Source: Caldimonas thermodepolymerans (lineage in GTDB: Bacteria > Pseudomonadota > Gammaproteobacteria > Burkholderiales > Burkholderiaceae_C). Taken from it: a stretch of DNA of 64,000 nucleotides. The notes under the pieces are model-generated. The model worked only from the letters and a program-made list of their open reading frames with translations. It had not been told where the DNA came from and searched no databases. The stretch lies in assembly GCF_015476235.1 (NCBI RefSeq), contig NZ_CP064338.1, forward strand, positions 2,852,001 through 2,916,000. Direction: 5' to 3'. The translations under genes and the position numbers were made by a program. Positions 19,567 through 27,832 of this stretch are shown one piece after another; within the stretch, counting starts at the first letter, position 1, and each line of letters starts with the position of its first letter.

Positions 19567-20699
19567 CAGATCACCTCCAGCTCGGCCTGCAGGGCCCCGG
19601 CGGCCTTCATGGCCTGCAGGATGGCCAGCAGGTCCTGCGGCGTGGCGCCCAGCGCGTTGAGCGCCTTGACCACCTCGCTCAGCTGGGTGCCGGCGGGCAT
19701 CTGCACCAGGGTGCCGGCCTGCTGCGAGATCTGGATGTCGGCGCGCTCGGCGACCACGGTCTGGCCGGCCGACAGCGGTCCCGGCTGGCTGATGACCGGC
19801 GTGGAGCTGATGCTCACCGACAGGTTGCCGTGCGCCACCGCGCAGGCGCCCAGCGTCACCGACTGGTTCATCACGATGGAGCCGGTGCGCGCGTTGAGCA
19901 CCACCTTGGCCGCCGGCGCGGCGCGGTCGATCGGCAGGTTCTCGATGTCGGCGAGGAAGGCCACGCGCTCGGTCAGTCCCGCGGGCATGCGCACGCGCAC
20001 CGCGCGGCCGTTGAGCGCCTCGGCCACGCCCTCGCCCTTGGCACGGTTGATGGCCAGCACCACCTGGTGCGCGGTGCTGAAGTCGTCGGCCATCAGGTCG
20101 AGCTGGATGTGGTCGCCGTGCTGCAGCGGCGTGGGCACGCTGCGTTCGACGGTCGCACCGGCAGGGATGCGCCCGGCGCTGAGGTGGTTGATCTGCACCT
20201 TGCTGCCGCCCTGCGCCGCGCCGGCGCCGCCGACCACGACGTTGCCCTGGGCGAGCGCGTAGATCTGCCCGTCGGCACCCTTCAGCGGCGTGGCGATCAG
20301 CGTGCCGCCGCGCAGCGACTTGGCGTTGCCCATCGACGAGACGTTGACGTCGATGGTCTGCCCGGGCTGCGCGAACGGCGGCAGCTGCGCGGTGACCATC
20401 ACCGCCGCGACGTTGCGCAGCTGCATGTTGGTGCCAGGCGGGATGGTCACGCCCATCTGCTGCAGCATCGCGGCGATGCTCTGGGTGGTGAACGGGGTCT
20501 GGGTGGTCTGGTCGCCGGTGCCGTCCAGGCCCACGACCAGGCCGTAGCCGACCAGCTGGTTGCTGCGCACGCCCTGGACGGAGGCGACCTCCTTGATGCG
20601 CAGCGCCTGGGCGGAGGCAGGCCACCACAGGGCGATGCCGGCGACCACCGTCGCGACGACGATGGCCTGGCGCAGGAGCTTGTCGAGGGTGTTCTTCAT
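19566..20699 (-). CDS. flgI: Flagellar P-ring protein FlgI
   Basis: 377 aa. Forms the periplasmic P ring around the rod. A Sec signal peptide is visible at the N-terminus (hydrophobic AIVVATVVAGIALWW, then PASAQA). The mature protein begins with the family motif RIKEVASVQGVRSNQLVGYG and contains GLDGTGDQTTQTPFTTQSI. Length is normal for FlgI. It follows flgH by 40 nt and is coupled to flgJ by a one-base start/stop overlap. Confidence 0.96.
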   Translation of the reverse strand: MKNTLDKLLRQAIVVATVVAGIALWWPASAQALRIKEVASVQGVRSNQLVGYGLVVGLDGTGDQTTQTPFTTQSIAAMLQQMGVTIPPGTNMQLRNVAAVMVTAQLPPFAQPGQTIDVNVSSMGNAKSLRGGTLIATPLKGADGQIYALAQGNVVVGGAGAAQGGSKVQINHLSAGRIPAGATVERSVPTPLQHGDHIQLDLMADDFSTAHQVVLAINRAKGEGVAEALNGRAVRVRMPAGLTERVAFLADIENLPIDRAAPAAKVVLNARTGSIVMNQSVTLGACAVAHGNLSVSISSTPVISQPGPLSAGQTVVAERADIQISQQAGTLVQMPAGTQLSEVVKALNALGATPQDLLAILQAMKAAGALQAELEVI

Positions 20700-20739
20700 C
20701 GGCGGACTTTCCTCAGGCTTGAGGAAAGTGTCGCCCCGA

Positions 20740-21420
20740 TCACATCGGCAGAACGCTCAAAAAGAACCGGGCGAGCCAGCCTATTCCCTGCGCTTCGGCC
20801 TGCTGGCCCTGGCCCTTGTACTGGATGCGCGCATCCGCGATCTGCGAGGAGGCGACCACGTTGCCGGGCTGGATCGCGCGCGGGTCGACGCGTCCGGAGA
20901 AGCGCATGATCTCGACGTTCTTGTTCAGCCCGATCTGCTTCTCGCCGGCGATCACCAGGTGCCCGTTGGGCAGCACCTCGATGACCGTGGCGGTGATCGT
21001 GCCGGTGAAGTTGTTCGAGGCCTCGGTGCCGCCCTTGCCGGAGAAGGTGTTGGACGACGAGCCGGAGGCGCTGGCACGGCCGAACGAGTTGGGATTGACG
21101 AACGGCAGCGCGGTGATGCCTGCCTGCACGCTGCCGGACTTGTCCACCGTGGTGGACGACTTCTGGCTGGCCTGCACGCGCTCGACGATGTTGACCGTCA
21201 GCGTGTCGCCGGGCAGGCGGGCGCGGTGGTCCTCGAACAGCGGCCGGTAGTTGACCGCCTGGAAGATCGCGCCGTTGGTCGACTGCACGTCGGGCACCGG
21301 CTGCGGGCGCATCGTGCGCTGCTCGGCGACCTCGACCTGCGGGTCCAGCGTCGCGCAGCCGGCAGCCAGCAGCACGGCCGGCAGCAGGACCAGGGTGGAC
21401 AGCTTGTGCATCGTGCGCAT
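20740..21420 (-). CDS. flgH: Flagellar L-ring lipoprotein FlgH
   Basis: 226 aa. Forms the outer-membrane L ring. A lipoprotein signal is clear (hydrophobic LSTLVLLPAVL then lipobox LAAGC), and the body has DHRARLPGDTLTVNIVE and NGHLVIAGEKQI, conserved in FlgH. Two starts compete: the ATG at 21420 with GGGAG six bases upstream, and the ATG at 21435 overlapping the flgG stop. I prefer 21420, which gives a normal-length signal peptide. It lies between flgG and flgI in the operon. Confidence 0.94.
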   Translation of the reverse strand: MRTMHKLSTLVLLPAVLLAAGCATLDPQVEVAEQRTMRPQPVPDVQSTNGAIFQAVNYRPLFEDHRARLPGDTLTVNIVERVQASQKSSTTVDKSGSVQAGITALPFVNPNSFGRASASGSSSNTFSGKGGTEASNNFTGTITATVIEVLPNGHLVIAGEKQIGLNKNVEIMRFSGRVDPRAIQPGNVVASSQIADARIQYKGQGQQAEAQGIGWLARFFLSVLPM

Positions 21421-21434
21421 GAGGGGCTCCCGCA

Positions 21435-22217
21435 TCACAGCTGCGTCAGGCGCTGCAGCATCTGGTCGGAGGTCTGGATCGCCTTGGAGTTGAGCTCGTA
21501 GGCGCGCTGGGTCTGGATCATCGTGACGAGCTCCTCGACCACGTTGACGTTGGAGGTCTCGAGCATGCCCTGCTCGATCAGCCCCAGCCCCTCGGTGCCC
21601 GGCACGCCGGCCATCGGCACGCCCGAGGCGGCGGTCTCGACGAACAGGTTCTGCCCGCGCGGCTCCAGGCCGCCCGGGTTGACGAAGCTGACCAGCTGCA
21701 GGTTGCCCAGCACCACCGGCTGGGCCGAGCCGCTGACGACCGCGCTGACCGTGCCGTCCGGCGCGATGGTCAGGCTCTGCGTGTTGGGCGGCACCGTGAT
21801 GCCCGGGGCCAGCAGGTAGCCGTTGTTGGTGACGATCTGGCCGTCGGCGTTGGTCTTGAACGAGCCGTCGCGGGTGTAGGCCGAGGTGCCGTCGGGCATC
21901 TGGATCTCGAAGAATCCGTTGCCGTTGATCGCCACGTCCAGCGTGTTGCCGGTCTGCTGCAGGTTGCCCTGCGAGAAGCTGCGCGCGGTGGCCACGGCGC
22001 GCGTGCCCAGGCCGACCTGCAGTCCGGTCGGCAGGCTGGTCTGCTCGCTGGAGTTGGCCCCGCTCTGGCGCAGGTTCTGGTACATCAGGTCCTCGAACTG
22101 GGCGCTGGCACGCTTGTAGCCGGTGGTGGCGGCGTTGGCCAGGTTGTTCGAGACATGGTCCAGCTGCACCTGCTGGGCTTCCATGCCGGTCTTGGAGATC
22201 CAAAGCGATCGCATCAT
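21435..22217 (-). CDS. flgG: Distal rod protein FlgG
   Basis: 260 aa. Builds the distal rod. N-terminus RSLWISKTGMEAQQVQLDHVS with SNNLANAATTGYKR, middle TLDVAINGNGFFEI, and C-terminus ETSNVNVVEELVTMIQTQRA are characteristic. Two tandem ATG codons (22217 and 22214) are both possible starts. It lies 12 nt after flgF. The signature Q-rich block SFSQGNLQQTGN is present, and the length is standard. Confidence 0.96.
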   Translation of the reverse strand: MMRSLWISKTGMEAQQVQLDHVSNNLANAATTGYKRASAQFEDLMYQNLRQSGANSSEQTSLPTGLQVGLGTRAVATARSFSQGNLQQTGNTLDVAINGNGFFEIQMPDGTSAYTRDGSFKTNADGQIVTNNGYLLAPGITVPPNTQSLTIAPDGTVSAVVSGSAQPVVLGNLQLVSFVNPGGLEPRGQNLFVETAASGVPMAGVPGTEGLGLIEQGMLETSNVNVVEELVTMIQTQRAYELNSKAIQTSDQMLQRLTQL

Positions 22218-22229
22218 GGCGTCGGCTCC

Positions 22230-22964
22230 TTAGCTTGCACTGTTGGACAGCAGCCGGCCGGCCGTCTGCTCGTTGCGTTCGGCGGTCTGCAGCATCTTCA
22301 TCTGGGCCTCGAACTGCCGCGCCGCGGCGATCATCGAAACCATCGTCTCCACCGCGCTGACGTTGGAGCCCTCCAGGGCCCCGTCGACCACGCGCGCGTT
22401 CGGGTCGGCGGGCAGCTCCTCGCCCTGCGCGGTGCGGAACAGCCCGTCGGTGCCGCGCTGCAGCGGCTGCTCGGGCGTGACCAGCTTGAGGCGGCCGAGC
22501 GGCACGATCTGGCCGTCCTGGCCGCGCGCGCTCACGGTGCCGTCCGGTGCGATCGAGACGCCGGCGTTCTCGGGCACCTGGATCGGGCCACCGTCGCCCA
22601 GCACCAGCAGGCCGCCGTGCGTCATCAGCATGCCGTCGGGGCCGACCGTCATCGCGCCGTTGCGCGTGTAGGCCTCGGTACCGTCCAGCGCCTGCACCGC
22701 GAGCCAGGCGTTGCCCTGCATTGCCACGTCGAGCGGGCGACCGGTCTGGGTGATCACGCCGGGCGCGTCGCTGTGGCCGATGGTGGTCTCGAGCGCATAG
22801 ACCCGCGTGCTCGCGCCGTCGCCGCGCACCGGCACGGCGCGGAACGCCTGCAGCTCGGCGCGGAACCCGGTGGTCGAGACGTTGGCCAGGTTGTTCGCCA
22901 GCGACTCCTGCCGCTGCATCATCGCCTTGGCCCCCGACATCGTCAGGTAGATCATGCGGTCCAT
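22230..22964 (-). CDS. flgF: Proximal rod protein FlgF
   Basis: 244 aa. One of the proximal rod subunits. The N-terminus MDRMIYLTMSGAKAMMQRQ with NNLANVSTTGFRAE and the central LDVAMQGNAWLAVQ match the FlgF/FlgG family; the C-terminal block EGSNVSAVETMVSMIAAARQ is the conserved D0 helix. It lies between flgE (26 nt upstream) and flgG in the same operon. It is assigned FlgF rather than FlgG by position and the MDRMIYL start. Confidence 0.95.
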   Translation of the reverse strand: MDRMIYLTMSGAKAMMQRQESLANNLANVSTTGFRAELQAFRAVPVRGDGASTRVYALETTIGHSDAPGVITQTGRPLDVAMQGNAWLAVQALDGTEAYTRNGAMTVGPDGMLMTHGGLLVLGDGGPIQVPENAGVSIAPDGTVSARGQDGQIVPLGRLKLVTPEQPLQRGTDGLFRTAQGEELPADPNARVVDGALEGSNVSAVETMVSMIAAARQFEAQMKMLQTAERNEQTAGRLLSNSAS

Positions 22965-22990
22965 GGACGCCCTCCCGGCTCAGTGCCTCA

Positions 22991-24331
22991 TCAGCGCAGG
23001 TTGACCAGCGTCTGCAGCACCTGGTCCTGCGTGCGGATGGTCTGCGCGTTGGCCTGGTAGTTGCGCTGCGCGGTGATCATGTTCACCAGCTCGGCGGTGA
23101 GGTCGACGTTCGAGTCCTCCAGCGCCCCGGACTGCAGCAGGCCCATGTTGCCCGAGCCCGGCACGCTGCGCGCCGGGTCGCCCGAGGCATGGGTGGCGAT
23201 CCAGGCGTTGCCGCCCGCCGGCTGCAGGCCCTGCGGGTTGCGGAAGGTGGCCAGCTCGACCTGGCCGGTCGCGCGCGACTGGCCGTTGGAGAAGCGCGCC
23301 ACGATCACGCCCTTGTCGTCGATGGTGACGCCCACCAGCTGCCCGGCGGTGTAGCCGTTCTGCGACAGGCTGGTCACGCCGAACGCCGTGCCGTACTGGG
23401 TCGCGCCGCCCAGGTTCATCTCGATGCCGGTGATCGGCTGCGTGGTGCTGCCGTCGGGCCGGGTGGTGGCCGGGATGTCCAGCGGGATCCGGCCGTTGGT
23501 CGAGGTGCCACCGCCGCCCATGTAGTACTGGATCGTGCCGCCGCCCGCGCCGGTCGGGTTGCCCCCGGTGGCCGGGAAGTTGATCGTCGCCACCGGCTGG
23601 GGATCGCCCGCGCCGTTGACGTTCAGCGGCGTGCCGTTCGCGGTGGCGTAGACGTTCCAGGTGTTGTCGGCGGTCTTCTGGAAGTAGTAGGTGACCGCGA
23701 CGTCCTGGCCCAGCGCGTCGTACATCGTCACCGAGGTGGCGTTGTTGTAGGTGGTCGGGTCGTTGAAGTCGATGTTGTTCGCCGTCGGGCCGGTGATGCC
23801 GGCGCGCGAGTCGACGTTGAACTCCAGCTCGACGCGCGAGGTCGCCTGCGGGTTGATGCCGGCCGTGGGCAGCCGGATCGGCTGGGCCTGCTGCGGCGAG
23901 ATCACGCCGTTGGCGTCGGCCACGTAGCCGAGCAGCGCCTGGCCCTGGTTGTTGACGACGTAGCCTTCGCGGTTGACCTTGAACTGGCCGTTGCGGGTGT
24001 ACATCACCGCCCCGTCGATCTGCGGCGTGGCGCCGGTGCCGCTGCGGATGCCCGCGACCTGGAAGAAGCCTTCGCCGTTGATCGCGATGTCCAGCGGGTT
24101 TTCGGTCGGCGTGATGTTGCCCTGCGTGAACTGCTGCGCCACCGTGGCCAGCTTCACGCCGATGCCGATGTTGCTGGCGCCGGTGCCGTTCATCGCCGCG
24201 GCGTAGATGTCGGCGAACTCGGCCCGCGCCGCCTTGGCCCCGTAGGTGCTGGCGTTGGCGACGTTGTTGCCGATGACGTCCAGGTTCTTGCTGGAGGCGT
24301 TCAGTCCGGAGAGGCCTTGTTGGAAACCCAT
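22991..24331 (-). CDS. flgE: Flagellar hook protein FlgE
   Basis: 446 aa. Main subunit of the hook. N-terminus MGFQQGLSGLNASSKNLDVI with NNVANASTYGAK, then NPLDIAINGEGFFQV; C-terminus EDSNVDLTAELVNMITAQRN and the end helix are conserved. The middle (about 100-350) is the variable Gly/Thr-rich hook surface. It follows flgD by 30 nt; flgD supplies the hook cap, and hook length is set by FliK encoded at 53.9 kb. Confidence 0.96.
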   Translation of the reverse strand: MGFQQGLSGLNASSKNLDVIGNNVANASTYGAKAARAEFADIYAAAMNGTGASNIGIGVKLATVAQQFTQGNITPTENPLDIAINGEGFFQVAGIRSGTGATPQIDGAVMYTRNGQFKVNREGYVVNNQGQALLGYVADANGVISPQQAQPIRLPTAGINPQATSRVELEFNVDSRAGITGPTANNIDFNDPTTYNNATSVTMYDALGQDVAVTYYFQKTADNTWNVYATANGTPLNVNGAGDPQPVATINFPATGGNPTGAGGGTIQYYMGGGGTSTNGRIPLDIPATTRPDGSTTQPITGIEMNLGGATQYGTAFGVTSLSQNGYTAGQLVGVTIDDKGVIVARFSNGQSRATGQVELATFRNPQGLQPAGGNAWIATHASGDPARSVPGSGNMGLLQSGALEDSNVDLTAELVNMITAQRNYQANAQTIRTQDQVLQTLVNLR

Positions 24332-24361
24332 GGTGCGAGTCCTTTCAGGTGGGACATGCGG

Positions 24362-25024
24362 TCAGACGACCGCCTTGACCTGGTCGTAGGAGACGGTGCT
24401 GCCGCCATACAGGTCGAGTTCGAGCTTGCTGCCGTTGGCGCTGACCGCGCCCACGGTGTCGCGCGTGTAGGTGCTGACCGGGACGCCGTTGCCGCCCGAG
24501 GTCGCGGTGATGCGGTAGCTCACCACGGCGGGGACCTGGTCGACGTCCTCGGCCTGCCACTGGAAGTGGTGGCGCCCGCCCTCCAGCGCGCCCAGCTCGA
24601 CGGTGTCGAGCACCTTGCCGCTGGCATCGAGCACCTCGACGGTGACCTTGTCGGCCTTGCCCGACAGCTCGAAGGCGCCGTTGCCCCGGCCTTCGATCAT
24701 GTAGATGGAGTTGCCCGGCACCAGCACGTCGCGCCCGACCAGCGCCGCCCCCTGCATGGTCTGTGCCTGCAGCAGCTGCGTGATCATCGTGGAGATGCCG
24801 GCGTTGAGCTTCTCGATGCCGGTCACCGTGTTGATCTGCGCCATCTGGCTGGTGACCTCGGCGTTGTCCATCGGGTTGAGCGGATCCTGGTTCTGCATCT
24901 GCGCGACCAGCATCTTCAGGAAGCGGTCCTGCGCGGATTCGTCGGTCTTCGCCGCGGCGGTGCCGCCGGTGTACTCGGGGCCCAGGCCGGAGGTGGTGGT
25001 GCTGGCAGTGCCGGTGACGCTCAT
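24362..25024 (-). CDS. flgD: Hook-cap (scaffold) protein FlgD
   Basis: 220 aa. Caps the growing hook. The conserved block FLKMLVAQMQNQDPLNPMDN and AEVTSQMAQINTVTGIEKL near the N-terminus is diagnostic; a beta-rich FlgD Ig-like/Tudor region follows (TVEVLDASGKVLDTVELG). I use the ATG at 25024, which has AGGA seven bases upstream. An in-frame GTG at 25045 overlaps the flgC stop and would add seven residues. It sits between flgC and flgE. Confidence 0.95.
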   Translation of the reverse strand: MSVTGTASTTTSGLGPEYTGGTAAAKTDESAQDRFLKMLVAQMQNQDPLNPMDNAEVTSQMAQINTVTGIEKLNAGISTMITQLLQAQTMQGAALVGRDVLVPGNSIYMIEGRGNGAFELSGKADKVTVEVLDASGKVLDTVELGALEGGRHHFQWQAEDVDQVPAVVSYRITATSGGNGVPVSTYTRDTVGAVSANGSKLELDLYGGSTVSYDQVKAVV

Positions 25025-25041
25025 GGTGGTTCCTCGGTCGA

Positions 25042-25446
25042 TCACTGGCCCATCTGCAGCGTCTTGAGCAGCAGCGACTTGGCCGTGTTCATCACTTCGA
25101 TGTTGTTCTGGTACGAACGCGAGGCCGAGATCATGTTGACCATCTCCTCGACCGCGTTGACGTTGCTGTAGGTGACGTAGCCCTCGGCGTCGGCCTGCGG
25201 GTGCTGCGGATCGTGCACGCGGCGCCCCGGGGTGTCGTCCTCGACGATCTGGTTGACCTTGACGCCGGCGGCGCCCTGCTCGCCCATCAGCACGGTCTGG
25301 AACACCACCTGGCGCGCCTTGTAGGCCTGCCCGTCCGGGCCGGCCACGGTGTCGGCGTTGGCCAGGTTGCTCGCGACCACGTTGAGCCGCTGCGACTGCG
25401 CGCTGACGGCGCTGCCGGAGATGTTGAAGATCTTGAACATCGACAT
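25042..25446 (-). CDS. flgC: Proximal rod protein FlgC
   Basis: 134 aa, standard length. N-terminus MSMFKIFNISGSAVSAQSQR with ASNLANADT, and C-terminus SNVNAVEEMVNMISASRSYQ, are the FlgC rod signatures. The ATG at 25446 has GGGAG six bases upstream; the frame remains open into flgB but that extension is a shadow. It follows flgB by 14 nt and precedes flgD. Confidence 0.96.
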   Translation of the reverse strand: MSMFKIFNISGSAVSAQSQRLNVVASNLANADTVAGPDGQAYKARQVVFQTVLMGEQGAAGVKVNQIVEDDTPGRRVHDPQHPQADAEGYVTYSNVNAVEEMVNMISASRSYQNNIEVMNTAKSLLLKTLQMGQ

Positions 25447-25460
25447 GGCGGACTCCCGGA

Positions 25461-25880
25461 TCAGGCGGACTGCCCGGTGATGGCGGACAGCATGGTCTTG
25501 ACGCTGCCGTTGATGAAGCGCAGCGTCGCCTCGTAGCGCACCGTGTTGTCGACGAAGTTGGCGCGTTCGCGGTCCATGTCGACCGAGTTGCCGTCCAGGT
25601 TCGTCTGCGCGGGCAGCGCGTAGTTCAGCGTCGCGGTCGCGCGCGCGTCGGCCGGATTCGGCGCGATGTGGCCGGGCGCGGTGGTCGCGAGCGTGGTGCC
25701 GGCGGCCGCCTGGCCCGCCCCGGTGGCCTGGCGCAGCGCGGCGGCGAAGTCCATGTCGCGCGCGACGTAGCCGGGCGTGTCGGCGTTGGCGATGTTGCTG
25801 GCGAGCAGGCGTTGCCGCTCGGCGCGCAGCACGAGCGCTTCCGACTGGAAGTTCAACGTACTGGTGAGGCGGTCGAGCAT
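25461..25880 (-). CDS. flgB: Proximal rod protein FlgB
   Basis: 139 aa. First gene of the flg operon and a proximal rod subunit. The N-terminus MLDRLTSTLNFQSEALVLRA, the block ASNIANADTPGYVARDMDF and the C-terminus NTVRYEATLRFINGSVKTM are characteristic. The true ATG is at 25880; the reading frame upstream to 26921 crosses the divergent flgA and is not coding. An FlhDC-like box and an ACAAT -10 sit 78-140 nt upstream. Confidence 0.96.
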   Translation of the reverse strand: MLDRLTSTLNFQSEALVLRAERQRLLASNIANADTPGYVARDMDFAAALRQATGAGQAAAGTTLATTAPGHIAPNPADARATATLNYALPAQTNLDGNSVDMDRERANFVDNTVRYEATLRFINGSVKTMLSAITGQSA

Positions 25881-25992
25881 GGTGGGCTTTCCGGTGTCTG
25901 ACACTGCGGGACACGACGCCCGGCATCGCGAGGACGCGCTGGCTCGTGCCGATGTCAGCCATTGTCTGGATCGGCCCGGAAAACATGAGCCC

Positions 25993-26020
25993 GAATAGCG
26001 GGCCAAAACGCGCCCAATTC
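25993..26020. promoter_or_regulatory. FlhDC-like box for divergent flgB and flgA
   Basis: On the plus strand GAATAGCG (25993-26000), a 12-nt spacer and CCCAATTC (26013-26020) resemble the E. coli FlhD4C2 inverted repeat (AAATARCG half-sites, 10-12 nt spacer). On the minus side an ACAAT core (25961-25965) lies 28 nt from the box and could be the flgB -10. On the plus side TAAAGT (26048-26053) lies 28 nt from the other edge and could be the flgA -10. A shared site for divergent flgA and flgB is the arrangement known in enterobacteria. Confidence 0.65.
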
Positions 26021-26081
26021 GGCGCCTGGGACCGACGCCACCGGCCTTAAAGTGCACGGCATCCCATTGGTGGACCGTGCC

Positions 26082-26840
26082 ATGTCCGAGCTTGTGCGCA
26101 CCCTGAAGAAGGCCGTGACGCTGCGCCGCCTCGCCGGCGTCGCGGCGGGGCTGTGCGTGCTCGCTGCGGCACCGGCGCGGGGCCAGGACGTGGCGGTCCT
26201 CGAATCCAGGCTGCACGAACTGGCGCTCGCGCACGCCGGCAGCAGCGGCGCGGCCTCCGGCGCCCACGGCACACCGGTGATCACCCGCGTCGAGGTGCGC
26301 ATCGGCGAGCTGGACCGGCGCGTGCGCCTGTCGCCGTGCGCGCGCATCGAGCCCTACCTGCCGCCCGGCCTCAAGCCCTGGGGGCGCACCCGCATCGGCG
26401 TGCGCTGCAAGGACGGCGAGCGGCGCTGGAACGTGTTCCTGCCCGCCACCGTGAGCGTCTACGCCCAGGCCTGGGTGGCGCGCACCGCCCTGTCCGCCGG
26501 CGAGGTGCTGACCGCCGAGATGGTGCAGCCCGCCGAGGTGGACCTGGCCGCCGCCCCTTCGCCGGCGGTGCTGGACCTGTCGCAGGCCATCGGCCGCCGC
26601 ATCGCCGCCCCCCTGGCTGCGGGGGAAGCCCTCAGGTCCAGCCATTTGCGGCCGAAACAATGGTTTGCCGCCGGAGAAACCGTCAAGGTGGTCGCGCGCG
26701 GGCGCGGTTTTGCGATCAGCAGCGAAGGCCGTGCCCTCGTGGCAGGCCTGGAGGGACAGCCCGTGAAAGTGCGCACCCACAACGGCCGCGTGCTGACGGG
26801 CATCGCCCTGGACCAGCACACCGTCGAGGTGCGGTTGTGA
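26082..26840 (+). CDS. flgA: P-ring assembly chaperone FlgA
   Basis: 252 aa. Periplasmic chaperone needed for FlgI polymerisation. The N-terminus is a Sec signal peptide (RRLAGVAAGLCVLAAAPARG). The C-terminal ~150 residues form the SAF-type domain (RTALSAGEVLTAEMVQPAEV, GEALRSSHLRPKQWF, GETVKVVARGRGFAISSEGRA). I use the ATG at 26082; an in-frame GTG at 26052 would add ten residues before the signal peptide. It is divergent from flgB and followed by flgM. Confidence 0.94.
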   Translation: MSELVRTLKKAVTLRRLAGVAAGLCVLAAAPARGQDVAVLESRLHELALAHAGSSGAASGAHGTPVITRVEVRIGELDRRVRLSPCARIEPYLPPGLKPWGRTRIGVRCKDGERRWNVFLPATVSVYAQAWVARTALSAGEVLTAEMVQPAEVDLAAAPSPAVLDLSQAIGRRIAAPLAAGEALRSSHLRPKQWFAAGETVKVVARGRGFAISSEGRALVAGLEGQPVKVRTHNGRVLTGIALDQHTVEVRL

Positions 26841-26872
26841 GACGGAACTCAAGAAAATTTGCAGGTTGACCC

Positions 26873-26899
26873 TAAAGTCCGGCGCACAGGTGACGAAAT
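26873..26899 (+). promoter_or_regulatory. Sigma-28-like promoter upstream of flgM
   Basis: TAAAG begins at 26873, and after the usual 15-nt spacing (from TAAA) comes GACGAAAT (26892-26899), 5 of 8 to GCCGATAA. It lies 54 nt before the flgM ATG. A class-3 promoter for flgM is expected from enterobacteria, where sigma-28 feeds expression of its own inhibitor. Confidence 0.6.
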
Positions 26900-26953
26900 A
26901 CCGTTCATGGCGGACGGCCACCCGGCTGCCCAGCGCTGCTCAAGGAGAAACAC

Positions 26954-27268
26954 ATGAAGATCGGCAATCCCATCGAGACCCCCGTTGTCGGTGGCACCGG
27001 TGCGGCCACGCCGCGCCCGGGGGTCGGTGAATCCAGCGGCTCGGCCAAGCCGGCGGCTGCGGCCGAGCCGGGCAACGAAAGCGCCACGGTGAAGCTGTCG
27101 AGCACGGCCACCAGCCTCCTGGCCGCCACCCCCGAATTCGACGCCGAGAAGGTCGCCGCCATCCGCCAGGCGATTGCCGACGGCACCTACCGGATCGACC
27201 CGGAAGCGATCGCCGACAAGCTGATCGCCAACGCGCGCGAGCTGCTGAACCGCCCCGGTCCGGTCTGA
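26954..27268 (+). CDS. flgM: Anti-sigma-28 factor FlgM
   Basis: 104 aa. Binds and inhibits sigma-28 (FliA, encoded at 30.4 kb) until the hook is finished, then is exported. The disordered, Ala/Gly/Pro-rich N-terminal half and the C-terminal binding helices (FDAEKVAAIRQAIADGTYRI, then IADKLIANARELL) are typical. AAGGAGAA precedes the ATG at 26954. It sits between flgA and flgN, the usual order. Confidence 0.95.
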   Translation: MKIGNPIETPVVGGTGAATPRPGVGESSGSAKPAAAAEPGNESATVKLSSTATSLLAATPEFDAEKVAAIRQAIADGTYRIDPEAIADKLIANARELLNRPGPV

Positions 27269-27330
27269 CCCGCGCTGCCGGCCTTAATCCGTTCCCCCCG
27301 AGACTTTTCGAACCTCCTGACCGCCCTGCC

Positions 27331-27729
27331 ATGCACGCCCTGAACGCCCCCGCCTCCCGCGACGACAACCTGCTCGAACCGGTCGTGCTGGCGGTGGAGG
27401 CGCGCCTGCAGGCGCTGGGCCAGGCGCTGCAGCAGCGCGACAGCGCGGCCGTCGAGCAGTGCGCCTCGGACCTGCACCGTGCGCTGACCGAGGCGGTGGA
27501 AACCTTCCGTCACGCCGCCCGCTCCGGCGGCATCACGCCCGCCCTGCGCCAGCGCCTGGTGCGCGCCACTGGCCAGGTGGCCGCCCAGCGCGAAAGCCTG
27601 GCGCGCGCCACCGCCGCGCTGGACCGCGCGATGGACGTGCTGCTGCCGCGCACGCCCGACGTGGTCTACAGCCCGGGCCTGGCGGCCTACGGCAGCGGCG
27701 CTCGCAGCCAGCACAGCGCCAGCGCCTGA
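27331..27729 (+). CDS. flgN: FlgN-like export chaperone for FlgK/FlgL
   Basis: 132 aa, almost all helix. Sequence identity to FlgN is not obvious, but the length, the helical pattern (residues 15-110), the conserved-looking LVRATGQVAAQRESLARATAALDRA segment shape, and the position right after flgM support an FlgN role: a cytoplasmic chaperone holding the hook-associated proteins FlgK and FlgL. The start ATG at 27331 lies 62 nt after flgM. The C-terminal tail (Ser/Gly/Ala-rich) is likely flexible. Confidence 0.78.
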   Translation: MHALNAPASRDDNLLEPVVLAVEARLQALGQALQQRDSAAVEQCASDLHRALTEAVETFRHAARSGGITPALRQRLVRATGQVAAQRESLARATAALDRAMDVLLPRTPDVVYSPGLAAYGSGARSQHSASA

Positions 27730-27832
27730 GGCACCTTCCTTCCACCGGCCCCGGCCGGTGTCACCCTCCTCGGCACGGCGATTGCTCGTTGCTGCGGCAC
27801 GGCCGCTGCGCCGCCGTATGCCCGAGGACCGC

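Noticed and set aside
25446-25986. In-frame N-terminal extensions of flgC, and similarly flgB to 26921, flgJ to 20628 and flgH to 22203
   Set aside because: The extensions run through neighbouring or divergent genes and carry shadow-frame composition; the true starts match conserved N-termini and ribosome sites.
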